Shown: piece by piece, positions 16,471 to 25,346 of the stretch | Layout: each line of letters starts with the position of its first letter | Numbering within the stretch: the first letter of the stretch is position 1 | DNA from: JACVRW01 sp963827065 | Lineage (GTDB): Bacteria > Actinomycetota > Thermoleophilia > Solirubrobacterales > Thermoleophilaceae | Direction of reading: 5' to 3' | Length of the DNA: 64,000 bases | NCBI GenBank assembly: GCA_963827065.1 | Contig: CAWGZM010000008.1 | Coordinates: 124,001-188,000 of the forward strand | Program-made: the position numbers and the translations under genes | The notes under the pieces: model-generated | The model's database searches: none | What the model was told of the DNA's origin: nothing | What the model saw: the letters and a program-made list of their open reading frames with translations, nothing else

Positions 16471-17714
16471 GCGGCCGCGAGCGCGGCGAGCGCCGTCGCC
16501 ACCGGCACGAGCAGGGCGAGGTCGACCGGCCGTAGCGTGAGCCGGGCCGGCGCGGCCGGCGGCTCCGGCCGGAACGAGCGCGCCTCGCCCGCGACCCAGG
16601 CGAGGACCGCGTCGCAGAACGGGATCGGCCGCAGGCTCACGTCTCGCAGCTGCTCCGCTAGGGAGCGGCCCGCCGCTGCGAGCCGGCCCTCGGCGGCGAT
16701 CCCGTCGAGGACCACGGCCGCCTCGGGCAGTGACGGAATCGCCCGCAGCCGGCCGAGGACGCGCCTGAACACCTCGCGCAGGCCGTCGGCCCCCGCGGCC
16801 GCCCGCAGCCACGTCGCCACCATCACGATCAGCGCCGCCCGCAGGGCGCGCCGGAGCGCCACGTCGATCCCGAGCCCGCCGCCGAGGGCGAAGATGAGGG
16901 CGCCGAGGGCGAGGATGGCGGCGAAGAGGAGGCCCGTGGGGAGCGGTTCGCGGTCTGGCCTTGAGATCAGCCACGCCCCTGCTAAGACGAGCGCCACGGT
17001 GCCAAGCACGATCCAGTCCGTGCTCGCCAGCAGTACCCCGAAGAGAACGACGGCCGTGAGGGTGATGGCGCGGGGATCGAAGCGCCGCCGGTGCTCTGTG
17101 GTCCGTTCCCGTTGATTATCAACGGGAACGTCCCTCGCGTCGTCTTCGCCGGACCATTGGCCGAGACCGCGGCGGTAGACGAGCACCTGCACGACGCTCG
17201 CGAAAACGCCCCAGACGAGCAGGGCGGCCGCGGTCAGCGCGAGCGCGTCGTCCGTCCCGACGTCGAGGCCGAAGCGGCGGCCGATCGCGTCATAGGTGCC
17301 GGCGTAGGCGTCGAGCCCGCCGGTGATGACCCAGATGAAGAAGGCGGTCGTCGCGCTGTTGTGGAGGATGCGCAGCACGGCGCAGACGGCGACCTGCGGA
17401 AGCGCCGGCCAGCCACGCGCCTCCAGGCGCCCCAGCAGCGGCGCGGTCGCGGCCTGGGTGAGCGGAATGCCGAAGCGCGCCGGGCCGATGATCGCCACCG
17501 TCTCGAGCATCGCGGCGATGCTGGCGCCGAAGCCGGTCCGGGCGCCGCGGCGCTGCGCCACGCGAGCGAGGGCGACGCCGCCGGCCAGGGCGATCCAGAA
17601 GCCGCCACTGGGGGCCGCGCGCGCAGCCAGGAAGGAAACGACAGCCACGTGCGCGGGCCCGGCCGAGGCGGCAGACGCATCGGTCCCGCGGCCCTTCGAA
17701 GCGGCTGTCGCCAT
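16467..17714 (-). CDS. Polytopic membrane protein of unknown function
   Basis: This 415-residue protein has roughly eight to ten hydrophobic segments in two halves. The first half (residues 20-190) contains ASIAAMLETVAIIGPARFGIPLTQ and a segment with AVLRILHNSATTAFFIWVITGG. A cytoplasmic charged linker (RGLGQWSGEDDARDVPVDNQ) separates it from the second half. I recognise no transporter motif. The C-terminus has a hydrophilic stretch before a last helix. It overlaps the convergent lipoprotein gene by 4 bases. It is a real gene by codon bias, and its function is unknown. Confidence 0.65.
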   Translation of the reverse strand: MATAASKGRGTDASAASAGPAHVAVVSFLAARAAPSGGFWIALAGGVALARVAQRRGARTGFGASIAAMLETVAIIGPARFGIPLTQAATAPLLGRLEARGWPALPQVAVCAVLRILHNSATTAFFIWVITGGLDAYAGTYDAIGRRFGLDVGTDDALALTAAALLVWGVFASVVQVLVYRRGLGQWSGEDDARDVPVDNQRERTTEHRRRFDPRAITLTAVVLFGVLLASTDWIVLGTVALVLAGAWLISRPDREPLPTGLLFAAILALGALIFALGGGLGIDVALRRALRAALIVMVATWLRAAAGADGLREVFRRVLGRLRAIPSLPEAAVVLDGIAAEGRLAAAGRSLAEQLRDVSLRPIPFCDAVLAWVAGEARSFRPEPPAAPARLTLRPVDLALLVPVATALAALAAA

Positions 17715-17811
17715 CAGGCGACGGTAGCGGGCAGCGGACGACCCCCGCGGGGCGGCTCGGCGGATGCCGCGCGCCGCACCCGCGCCGGGTCGTGGTCAGG
17801 ATTGTGGGGGG

Positions 17812-18132
17812 TTAGCTTCCGGAGAAGCGTCGAATCGGGGACTCGGCGATCCGCCGGCCGAGATCGGCGACCTGGTCGTCGCTCATGCTCTCGGTGGCGA
17901 AACCCGACTGCTCCAGCTCGTCGCGGACCTGCTGCACGCCCTGGATGAAATCCAGCTTGGCGCCCAGCTTCACCATCACCGACTTCGCGTTCTCGTCGTC
18001 GATGGCGGCGCTGCCGTCCGCCGACGGCTTGAGCAGCCAGAACTTGACCGCCTCGGCCTCGGCCAGCGTGAGCTCGAGAGCCACGCCGTTGTCGGCGCTC
18101 ACCGGGAGACCGTTGGTCACCTCGATGGACAT
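17812..18132 (-). CDS. Small hypothetical protein
   Basis: This 106-residue soluble acidic protein is not recognised. It begins MSIEVTNGLPVSADNGVALEL and has a predicted helix VRDELEQSGFATESMSDDQVADLGRRIAES in the second half. It has no signal peptide or membrane segment. It sits between the membrane protein gene and the photolyase gene, all on the minus strand, separated by 60-100 bp gaps, so it may have its own promoter. Confidence 0.6.
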   Translation of the reverse strand: MSIEVTNGLPVSADNGVALELTLAEAEAVKFWLLKPSADGSAAIDDENAKSVMVKLGAKLDFIQGVQQVRDELEQSGFATESMSDDQVADLGRRIAESPIRRFSGS

Positions 18133-18192
18133 GAATCTCCTATCGGCGCGCTACCCGGGCGCGGTTTACCCGGGGTGCCGTCGGCTGGACGC

Positions 18193-19563
18193 CTATCCGT
18201 AGCGGTCGAAGGCGGCGCGCCGAGCCTCGGCGTGGTCGACGATCGGCTCCGGGTAGTCACGGCCGATCACGCAGCCGCACTTCTCCTGGACCTCCTTGGG
18301 CATGGTCCAGGGCTCGGCGAGGTACTCGCCCGGCACCTCGCGCAGCTCCTCGACGTGGCGGCGCACGTAGCGCCCCTCCGGGTCGTGGCGCTGCATCTGC
18401 AGCGTCGGGTTGTAGATACGCCGGAAGAAGGGCTGCGGATCGACGCCCACCGACGCGATCCACTGCCAGTTGCCGTTGTTGTTCGCCTCGTCGCCGTCCA
18501 CCAGCATGCGCATGAACCAGCGCTCGCCCCAGCGCCAGTCGATCCCGAGGTGCTTCGTGAGGAAGGAGCCGACGACGAGCCGGCCGCGATTGTGCATCCA
18601 TCCCTCCGAGCGGAGCTGGCGCATCGCGGCGTCCACGAGCGGGTAGCCGGTGCGGCCCTCGCGCCACGCGTCAAAGGTCCGCTCAGAGCGGTTCCACGAG
18701 ATCGAGCCGCGGTAGCGCTCCTGGAACTCGGAGCGCGCGTTGCGCGGGTGGTGGAGCAGCACGTGCGCGTAGAAGTCGCGCCAGCAGAGCTGGCGCCGGA
18801 ACGCCTCGGGGCCGGCGCCCGACGGGAGCCGCTCCTCGATCTCACGCGGCGAGATGCAGCCGAAGTGGAGATAGGGCGACAGGCGCGAGGTGGCGTCGTC
18901 GCCGAGCGCGTCGTGCTGGTCGTGGTAACCGCGCACGTCGCCGCTCAGGAAATCGGAGAGCGCCCTGCGGGCCGCCCGCTCGCCGCCGCGCGGCGGGTTG
19001 TCGACCACGCCGTCGAGCCCGAGCGAGTCGAGCGACGGCAGCTTCCCCTCGCGCAGCCCCGGGGGCAGGCCCGGCAACGAGCGCGGGGCGCCGATCAGCT
19101 CACGGCGCGGCTCGGCCAGCCAGGAGCGGTGGAAGGGGCTGAACACCGTGTAGGGCTTGCCGGCGTTCGTGCGGATCGCGTCCAGGTCGTCGACGGCCGC
19201 CACGCCGGGGTGCAGCACGAGCTCGCACTCGAGCGCCCGGCCCACGGCATCGATGCGCCGCCGCGCGAACGGCCCGACGTCGGCGCTCGCGTGGACCGCC
19301 TCGGCGCCGAGCTCGGCCGCCAGCGCGGGCAGCTCGCGCTCCGGCGGCCCCTCCCTGAAGGCGATCCCGCCCAGGCGCTCGTCGAGCTCCTCGAGGCACT
19401 CGAGCATGAAGCGCGTGCGCGTGGCTGAAGCGTGCCGGCCGTTCAGGAGTCGCGGGTCGAAGCAGAAGACCGGCACGACGCGCTCATGCCCGTCCAAGGC
19501 GGCGCGCAGCGCGGGGTGGTCATGCGCGCGCAGGTCTCTCGTCAGCCACACGACGGCCGTCAT
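18193..19563 (-). CDS. phr: Deoxyribodipyrimidine photolyase (class I CPD photolyase)
   Basis: This 456-residue protein repairs UV-induced cyclobutane pyrimidine dimers using light and FADH-. The N-terminal alpha/beta antenna domain starts TAVVWLTRDLRAHDHPAL. The C-terminal FAD domain has the photolyase signatures TGYPLVDAAMRQL, WMHNRGRLVVGSFLTKHL and GDEANNNGNWQWIASVGVDP. These match class I CPD photolyases, though a cryptochrome-like role cannot be excluded from sequence alone. It starts at ATG 19563, only 19 bp from the divergent Lon-domain gene. Confidence 0.92.
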   Translation of the reverse strand: MTAVVWLTRDLRAHDHPALRAALDGHERVVPVFCFDPRLLNGRHASATRTRFMLECLEELDERLGGIAFREGPPERELPALAAELGAEAVHASADVGPFARRRIDAVGRALECELVLHPGVAAVDDLDAIRTNAGKPYTVFSPFHRSWLAEPRRELIGAPRSLPGLPPGLREGKLPSLDSLGLDGVVDNPPRGGERAARRALSDFLSGDVRGYHDQHDALGDDATSRLSPYLHFGCISPREIEERLPSGAGPEAFRRQLCWRDFYAHVLLHHPRNARSEFQERYRGSISWNRSERTFDAWREGRTGYPLVDAAMRQLRSEGWMHNRGRLVVGSFLTKHLGIDWRWGERWFMRMLVDGDEANNNGNWQWIASVGVDPQPFFRRIYNPTLQMQRHDPEGRYVRRHVEELREVPGEYLAEPWTMPKEVQEKCGCVIGRDYPEPIVDHAEARRAAFDRYG

Positions 19564-19582
19564 CGGCCCTCACGGTAGCCTC

Positions 19583-20206
19583 ATGAGCATGGCGCGCACG
19601 ATCGAGCGCTTCCCGCTCTTCCCGCTCGGTCTCGTCCTGCTGCCCCACGAGCTCGTCCCTCTGCACATCTTCGAGGATCGCTACAAGCAGATGATCGGCG
19701 AGTGCCTCGACGAGCAGACCGAGTTCGGAATCATCTGGCTCTCGGACGACGGCCTCAAGGAGACCGGCTGCTCCGCGCGCATCGCGCGGGTCCTCGAGCG
19801 CTTCGACGACGGCCGCCTGAACATCCTCGTGCAGGGCACGGAGCCGTTCCGGCTGTTGCGCAAGATCGAGGACCTCCCGTACCCGGCAGGCGACGTCGAG
19901 GTGCTGCCTGACGATGGCGAGGGAGATGACGGGGCCGCCGACAAGGCCCGCCGGAGCTACGCCGACCTGGTCGAGGAGCTCACCGAGTCACGGCCCGAGG
20001 ACGAGGCGCTCGCGGACCTCGACGCCTACGGCATGGCCGCCACCCTCGACGTCGAGCCCGCGGCCAAGCAGCAGCTCCTGGAGCTGCGCTCAGAGCGCGG
20101 CCGGCTCGAGCAGCTCGACGCCCTGTTTGCAGAGGCTCTGGAACGCATCCGCCTTGCCGAGTTCGCCGCCGAGCGGGCGCGCGGAAACGGCCATTTGCCG
20201 ACCTGA
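19583..20206 (+). CDS. Lon protease N-terminal (LON substrate-binding) domain protein
   Basis: This 207-residue protein consists of a stand-alone LON substrate-binding domain without AAA+ ATPase or protease parts. Family features include FPLFPLGLVLLPHELVPLHIFEDRYKQMI near residues 10-38 and GCSARIARVLERFDDGRLNILVQGTEPFRL. The C-terminal third is an acidic, helical extension (DDGEGDDGAADKARRSYADLVEEL). The start is ATG 19583 or, 6 bases later, 19589. Such proteins are widespread but their cellular function is not settled. Confidence 0.85.
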   Translation: MSMARTIERFPLFPLGLVLLPHELVPLHIFEDRYKQMIGECLDEQTEFGIIWLSDDGLKETGCSARIARVLERFDDGRLNILVQGTEPFRLLRKIEDLPYPAGDVEVLPDDGEGDDGAADKARRSYADLVEELTESRPEDEALADLDAYGMAATLDVEPAAKQQLLELRSERGRLEQLDALFAEALERIRLAEFAAERARGNGHLPT

Positions 20207-20474
20207 GCCCGGTCTTCATTTGCCGCACTGCCCAGGGCGCGGGTCCTGTCAGGCAAATTTCCTTTCGCACTCCCTCGCTCCGCTCGGGGCACGAAAGTGT
20301 GCTTTGCCTGCCACCCGCGCTCGGGGCGCGGTGGTAGGTCCGTGACTTGACGCCGCCTGCGGGCAGCGATCGCGGCAGGTTCAGCTAGTGCGGGTAGCGG
20401 ACGAGCAGTGTGGCGTGTGAGCCGCAACACCGACCTGCCGCTATGGCTTTGCGCGGGAAGCGATCGCGTCAGTG
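20207..20474. other. Convergent intergenic region rich in inverted repeats
   Basis: This 268-bp stretch lies between the ends of two convergent genes. It holds three inverted repeats. One has 8-bp outer arms CAGGCAAA (20250-20257) and TTTGCCTG (20303-20310) with an inner CTTTCG/CGAAAG pair. The second is a hairpin at 20311-20334 (CCACCCGCGC / GCGCGGTGG). The third has 9-bp arms GCGGCAGGT (20372-20380) and ACCTGCCGC (20433-20441). AGCGATCGCG also occurs twice. No U-tract follows, so these are not standard intrinsic terminators. A structured RNA or repeat remnant is possible. Confidence 0.4.
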
Positions 20475-20816
20475 CTACTCACGGGGTGCGGGCGCGGCGG
20501 CCAGCGCGAACGGGCTGCCCTCGGAGTCCCGGCACACGGCCCACCGATCGCCGGGGTGGATGATCGAGCCGCCGAGCTCACGGACGCGCTCGAGTGTGGT
20601 GGCCAGGTCGGCGACGGTGAAGTAGGGCAGGGAGGCGGTGTCGCCGGGGCCCGGACCGCGCTCGTGCACTCCGAGGCGCAGGCCGTCGGTGTCGGTTTGC
20701 CATCCGGATCCGGCCGCCGCGGGCCGTGGCGCGAGCGTGACCCCGAGGACTCCGTGCCAGAACCGGCGGGCGCGATCCGGATCATCGGCCGGAAACTCGA
20801 TCAGTGGCGCGGGCAT
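20475..20816 (-). CDS. VOC (glyoxalase/bleomycin-resistance) superfamily protein
   Basis: This 113-residue single VOC-fold protein starts APLIEFPADDPDRARRFWHGVLG, the typical first beta-alpha unit. It contains PYFTVADLATTLERVRELGG as the second repeat unit and ends with CRDSEGSPFALAA, matching the 'DPxGNxF' end motif of the family. I choose ATG 20816; a frame start at 20852 adds a basic tail without homology. The family includes enzymes and binding proteins, and no specific activity can be assigned. Confidence 0.78.
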   Translation of the reverse strand: MPAPLIEFPADDPDRARRFWHGVLGVTLAPRPAAAGSGWQTDTDGLRLGVHERGPGPGDTASLPYFTVADLATTLERVRELGGSIIHPGDRWAVCRDSEGSPFALAAAPAPRE

Positions 20817-20865
20817 GGACGGAGTATGGCCGTCCTCGCGCCTCCTCCTCACGACCGAGAGGTTG

Positions 20866-21222
20866 CTAGGCCAGCTCGGAGATAGCCTCCTGGTAAGTCG
20901 CGATCGCTTGTTCGAGGCCCTCGCCGAGCGCCGCGCCGATCACGCCTAGGCCCTCGACGATCAGATCTGCTCGGGTCGACAGGCGCACGAACTCGGGATC
21001 GACACGCAGCTGGGCAAGCTTCTCCTCGCTTCCCCGAATCAGCACGAGTCCCTGCAGGTCGCCGCCGTGAGGCTCAAGGATCGCAGTCTCGAAGCCTTCG
21101 ATCACCCCGTCCTGCTGCAGGCGCGCGTAATAGGCGAGCGCCTCGCTGAAGACCTCGAGGCCCTTGGCCTCACGCCCGCGAACCGGTGCGCCCCACCCGA
21201 TGAACAAGCCAGCGTCGGCCAT
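20866..21222 (-). CDS. Small conserved-looking hypothetical protein
   Basis: This 118-residue soluble protein begins MADAGLFIGWGAPVRGREAKG with a good Shine-Dalgarno (AGGAGA) 5 bases upstream of ATG 21222, which decides this start. The pattern GFETAILEPHGGDLQGLVLIRG suggests a ferredoxin-like alpha/beta barrel fold, as in small dimeric alpha-beta barrel proteins, but that is a guess. It is followed by the VOC gene on the same strand after 49 bp. Function unknown. Confidence 0.65.
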   Translation of the reverse strand: MADAGLFIGWGAPVRGREAKGLEVFSEALAYYARLQQDGVIEGFETAILEPHGGDLQGLVLIRGSEEKLAQLRVDPEFVRLSTRADLIVEGLGVIGAALGEGLEQAIATYQEAISELA

Positions 21223-21365
21223 GCTGTCTCCTCTCAATCGGCTTGCCGCCAGAACCTAGTTGCTGCCTCCGGCCAGGTCAATGTGGCTCAGACCGCGACG
21301 GCCGTAGAAGCGGGGGGCCGGCCGCGCCCGCGCGGCCGGATTCGACAGGCGGTCGAAGGCGCGTA

Positions 21366-22892
21366 CTAGGGAACCGTCTCCGCCGCCCCGCCGCGGCGCG
21401 GGTCGCCCCCGCCGGTCAGCTCGCCCGTCTCCGGATTGCGCGCGACGGCCTGGACGCCGCCGAAGTAGAGGTTCTGCTCGGTCCAGCGGCGTACGCGCCA
21501 CCCGCCCTCCTCGAGCCGGTCGAGCGGCTCGGGAGCCACGCCGGGCTCCGCCTCGACCTCGCGCCCCTCCACATGGATGCGCGCGCTCGACACCGCCTCC
21601 TGTGCCGTCAGGCCGCGGTCGACGACGCCGATGATCGTCTGGATGATCGCCGAGCGGATCCGATTCGAGCCGGCGCTGCCCAACGCCATCTCGGGCTGGT
21701 CGTCCGCGGACAGCACGACCGTCGGCGCCATCATGCTCGGCACGCGCGCCCCGGGGGCGTGCCGGTGGAAGCCGAGCGGGTTGAGGTCCTGCTCGCCCAG
21801 CATGTTGTTCAGGTGCATGCCGGTACCGGGCACGACGACGCCGGAGCAGGAGCCGTTCGAGCAGGTGACCGATGCGCAGGCGCCCTCGGCGTCCATCACC
21901 GAGATGTGGGTCGTGTTCCCAAGCCGCGAGCGCACCTCGGTCGCCACCGAGTCGAGCGCCTCCTTGGCGAGGAACTGCTCGAGGTAACCCTCGGTCGCGA
22001 GCCCTTCGAGGAACTCCTCGTCACGGGCGCGGTTGGTGGAGGCGATCACCTCGGCGATCACGGCGGCGTCGGTGGGCTCCTCCAGGCGCTCGAGGATGCC
22101 GAGCGCGTCGGCAATCAGGATGCCGCCCGACGACGGCGGCGGATTGGTGAGCACCTCGCGGCCCCGATACGTCACGCTCGCGGGCGGGCGCTCGAGCACC
22201 TCGTACGAGGCGAGGTCTTCGCGTGTGAGGAGGCCGCCGCGCTCGAGCACCCAGTCGCTGACGCGCTCTGCCGTGTCGCCCGTGTAGAGAAAGCCGGGCC
22301 CCTCGGCGCCGAGACGCTCGAGCAGGTCGCCGAGCTCCTGGAGCCGGATCGTGTCGCCCTCGCGGAGCAGCCGCCCGGCGGGGGCGTAGATCGCATCGCA
22401 TTCCGGCGAGGAGCGCAGGATCGGCTCGAGCACCGTGAACAGGAAGGCCTGCATCGGCACCACCTCGACGCCCTCGCGCGCCGCGCGCGCCGCCGGAGCG
22501 GTGAGCTCGGTGAGCGACGCGCCGCCGAAGCGCTCCAGCGCGTGCGCGAGCCCGAGCGTGGTGCCGTAGGCACCGCAGGACGAGGGGCCGACGTTGAAGC
22601 GCTGGATCGCGTCCTCTGAGAAGTAGACGTCGATCGGCATCAGCGCGGCGGGCTCAGGGTCGTCGATTCCCTTCCCGGGCGCCGCCACGAAGAAGTCGAG
22701 CAGGTGCGTGCCGCCATCCGGGACGTGAACCAGCATGAAGCCGCCGGCGCCCGGCCCGGTGAGCGGCGACTCGGCGACGAACGACATCAGGACGCAGGCG
22801 ACGGCAGCGTCGACGGCATTGCCGCCGGCGCGCAGCACATCCGCTCCTGTTCGCGCCGTCAGCGGATGGCCGGCAGCGACGACCCCTCTCAT
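21366..22892 (-). CDS. ggt: Gamma-glutamyltransferase family protein
   Basis: This Ntn-hydrolase of 508 residues should autocleave before Thr327 (GNTTHIS) into large and small subunits. Other family features are AGGNAVDAAVA near residue 22 and the small-subunit GSAGSNRIRSAIIQTI, which resembles the glycine-rich oxyanion region. It lacks a signal peptide, so it is likely cytoplasmic. It cleaves gamma-glutamyl bonds, for example in glutathione-like compounds, or acts on cephalosporin-acylase-type substrates. It is shorter than classical GGT (about 580 residues), consistent with the actinobacterial short forms. Confidence 0.85.
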   Translation of the reverse strand: MRGVVAAGHPLTARTGADVLRAGGNAVDAAVACVLMSFVAESPLTGPGAGGFMLVHVPDGGTHLLDFFVAAPGKGIDDPEPAALMPIDVYFSEDAIQRFNVGPSSCGAYGTTLGLAHALERFGGASLTELTAPAARAAREGVEVVPMQAFLFTVLEPILRSSPECDAIYAPAGRLLREGDTIRLQELGDLLERLGAEGPGFLYTGDTAERVSDWVLERGGLLTREDLASYEVLERPPASVTYRGREVLTNPPPSSGGILIADALGILERLEEPTDAAVIAEVIASTNRARDEEFLEGLATEGYLEQFLAKEALDSVATEVRSRLGNTTHISVMDAEGACASVTCSNGSCSGVVVPGTGMHLNNMLGEQDLNPLGFHRHAPGARVPSMMAPTVVLSADDQPEMALGSAGSNRIRSAIIQTIIGVVDRGLTAQEAVSSARIHVEGREVEAEPGVAPEPLDRLEEGGWRVRRWTEQNLYFGGVQAVARNPETGELTGGGDPRRGGAAETVP

Positions 22893-22935
22893 GGTCGCGC
22901 GAGCCTACCGCCGCGGCGGCCTCGGGCCGCCCGGG

Positions 22936-24507
22936 CTAGCCGCGGGGAATGAACTCGGGCACGTCGACGTCGCTCAGCATCCCGGCGCCGCTGCGCTCGC
23001 GCTCGCGGGTGCGGCGCACGCGCGGCTCGGCGTCGGCGGGGATCGTGTGCTCGCGCCGCGGCGCACGTGGCAACGGGCGGTCGCCGTAGCCGGTGGCGAC
23101 GACGGTCACCCACACCTGATCCTCGACCTTCTCGTCGACCATGGCGCCGAAGATGATGTTCGCCTCGGGATGGGCCGCCTCGGCCACCGCCTTGGCGGCC
23201 TCGTTGACCTCCCACAGCGACAGGTCGCGTCCGCCTGTGACGGAGAGCAGGATCGAGCGGGCACCCTCGAGCGAGGTCTCGAGCAGCGGCGACTCGATCG
23301 CGTGCTCGACGGCGTCCATCGCCCTGCGCTCGCCGGTGCCCATGCCGATGCCGAGCAGCGCCTGGCCGGCGCTCGCCATGATCGTGCGGACGTCGGCGAA
23401 GTCGAGGTTGATGAGGCCGGGCAGGGTGATCAGGTCGGAGATGCCCTGGACGCCCTGGCGCAGCACGTCGTCGGCCACACGGAAGGCCTCGACCATCGAG
23501 GTCGACTTGTCGAGGACCGACAGGAGCCGCGCGTTCGGAATCACGATGAGCGTGTCCACCTCGCGCGCCAGCTCCTCGACGCCCTGCTCGGCCTGCTCGC
23601 CGCGGCGCGCACCCTCGAACGAGAACGGCTTCGTCACGATGCCGACGGTGAGCGCGCCGATCTCGCGTGAGATACGCGCCATGATGGGCGCCGCGCCGGT
23701 GCCGGTGCCGCCGCCCGAGCCGGCGGTGATGAACACCATGTCCGAGCCCTTGAGGTAGCCCTTCAGCTCGTCGTAGCTCTCGAGCGCGGCGGCCTGGCCG
23801 AGCTCGGGGTTCGACCCCGAGCCGAGCCCGCGCGTGAGGTCGCTGCCGATGTGCACGCGCGTGTGCGCCGCGGAGCCCTCGAGCGATTGCATGTCGGTGT
23901 TGACGGCGATGAACTCGACGCCCTCGACCTGTGCCTCGATCATGCGGTTGACGGCGTTGACGCCGGCGCCGCCGACGCCCACCACGCGTAGCTTCGGCTC
24001 GGTCACGCCGGCGGACATCGAGCTGATCATCGGCTCCTGCGAGGGGACGGCCGGCTCGTGGGGCTCGGGCGCGTGGTCGAGGATGTTCTCCGGGATGTCC
24101 GACGAGAAGACCGAACGCAGCCGGTCCTCAGGGCTCGGCACACCCTCGTAGCGGCTCCAGCGCTGCTCGCGCTCGCGCCGGCGCTCCTCGCGCTCCTCGG
24201 CGCGGCGGGCGGCCTCGGTCATGCGCTGCGTCGGGATCGGGCGCAGCTCGTCTTTCAATTCCGGCTCGTCGGGCGCGAGGGGCCGGGCCTGGCCCGGACC
24301 GGAGCGATGCTGTTCTTGGTGCCCCTGGGGCTCCGGCACGTGGCGCGTCGTCTGCGGGGCGGGGCCGTCCTTGGGCAGGGGGCGGCCGGCCTTCGGCTCC
24401 TGCTCGGGCTTGCGGTTCTCGGCGCCCTGCGGCGCGTCGTCCTCAGTCTTGCGGAAGAGCTGCGCCAGAGGACCCTCGCGCATGCTCGCCCTGTTACCGC
24501 TTGCCAT
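22936..24507 (-). CDS. ftsZ: Cell division GTPase FtsZ with a ~170-residue N-terminal extension
   Basis: This ~523-residue protein carries a full FtsZ core beginning near residue 171 (PKLRVVGVGGAGVNAVNRM). It has the tubulin signature SGGGTGTGAAP and the synergy loop NLDFADVRTIM needed for GTP hydrolysis. It ends DVDVPEFIPRG, resembling the conserved C-terminal peptide that binds partners. Unusually, the core is preceded by a long, charged, probably disordered arm. This starts with REGPLAQLFRKTEDD, is rich in Pro, Glu and Gln, and contains an Arg/Glu helix (EAARRAEEREERRREREQRW). ATG 24507 has AGGAGG 9 bases upstream; ATG 24483 is possible. It overlaps the parA gene by 14 bases. Confidence 0.9.
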   Translation of the reverse strand: MASGNRASMREGPLAQLFRKTEDDAPQGAENRKPEQEPKAGRPLPKDGPAPQTTRHVPEPQGHQEQHRSGPGQARPLAPDEPELKDELRPIPTQRMTEAARRAEEREERRREREQRWSRYEGVPSPEDRLRSVFSSDIPENILDHAPEPHEPAVPSQEPMISSMSAGVTEPKLRVVGVGGAGVNAVNRMIEAQVEGVEFIAVNTDMQSLEGSAAHTRVHIGSDLTRGLGSGSNPELGQAAALESYDELKGYLKGSDMVFITAGSGGGTGTGAAPIMARISREIGALTVGIVTKPFSFEGARRGEQAEQGVEELAREVDTLIVIPNARLLSVLDKSTSMVEAFRVADDVLRQGVQGISDLITLPGLINLDFADVRTIMASAGQALLGIGMGTGERRAMDAVEHAIESPLLETSLEGARSILLSVTGGRDLSLWEVNEAAKAVAEAAHPEANIIFGAMVDEKVEDQVWVTVVATGYGDRPLPRAPRREHTIPADAEPRVRRTRERERSGAGMLSDVDVPEFIPRG

Positions 24508-25261
24508 TCGCAAGGACCTCCTCAGCTAGCTGGCGGTAGGCGTAGGCCGCCTTCCCGTCCGGGTCGTACTTCAGCACCGACATGCCCTTGACCGGCGCCT
24601 CGGCGAACCGCACGGTCTTGTTGATCCGCGACGCGAACACCCGATCGCCGAAGTTCTCCTCCAGGATCTCGACCGCCTCCTTCGCGTGCACGGTCCGGTT
24701 GTCCACGAGCGTGGGCAGGATGCCCTCGATCTCGATATCCGGGTTGAGCTCCTCGCGCACCATCGACAGCGTGTTCTGGAGCTGGATCAGCCCGCGCATG
24801 GACAAATACTCGCACTGCACGGGGACGATCACCTTGTCGGACGCCGTGAGAGCGTTGATCGTGAGCAACCCGAGGCTGGGCGGCGTATCGATGAAGATGT
24901 AGTCGTAGTCCTCGAGGATGGGCGCGAGCGCCTTCTTCAGCGAGCGCTCGCGGCCGATCATCATGGACATGGCGATCTCCGCCCCGGCCAGGTCGATCGA
25001 CGCGCACGCGACGTCCACCTCGCGCTTGCGGATGACCTCACGGATGGAAAGCTGGTGCACGAGCACGTCGTACATCGACGCCTCGAGCGAGTCCGGGTCG
25101 ATGCCCTGGCTCATCGTGAGGTTGCCCTGTGGGTCCAGGTCGACGCAGAGCACGCGATGGCCCCGCTCGACGAACGCCGCAGCGAGGTTGAGGGTGGTGG
25201 TCGTCTTCGCGACGCCGCCCTTCTGGTTGGTGAAGGCGATGACCTTGGCCTTGGGCGTCAT
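24494..25261 (-). CDS. ParA/Soj-family chromosome-partitioning ATPase
   Basis: This 255-residue ParA protein has the deviant Walker A KGGVAKTTTTLNLA (residues 15-28), the conserved DLDPQGNLT motif and Walker B YIFIDTPPSLGLL. Lacking an N-terminal helix-turn-helix, it is the chromosomal Soj type. ATP-driven dimers of this family position chromosomes or other cargo on the nucleoid. No parB follows. Instead the frame runs into ftsZ with a 14-base overlap, so the ATPase and FtsZ are made together. That suggests a link between segregation or positioning and division; MipZ- or MinD-like roles are alternatives. Confidence 0.88.
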   Translation of the reverse strand: MTPKAKVIAFTNQKGGVAKTTTTLNLAAAFVERGHRVLCVDLDPQGNLTMSQGIDPDSLEASMYDVLVHQLSIREVIRKREVDVACASIDLAGAEIAMSMMIGRERSLKKALAPILEDYDYIFIDTPPSLGLLTINALTASDKVIVPVQCEYLSMRGLIQLQNTLSMVREELNPDIEIEGILPTLVDNRTVHAKEAVEILEENFGDRVFASRINKTVRFAEAPVKGMSVLKYDPDGKAAYAYRQLAEEVLANGKR

Positions 25262-25346
25262 TACGAGAGCCGTATTCGCACGCAGCGGGTTTATTCCTCC
25301 TGCGCGGGTAGCGGAAGCCTCTTCGTCAACATGGCAGGAGGCGCTG

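Noticed and set aside
17741..17760. CCCCGCGGGG palindrome considered as a terminator
   Set aside because: Short GC-only symmetry without a U-tract; common by chance at this base composition.
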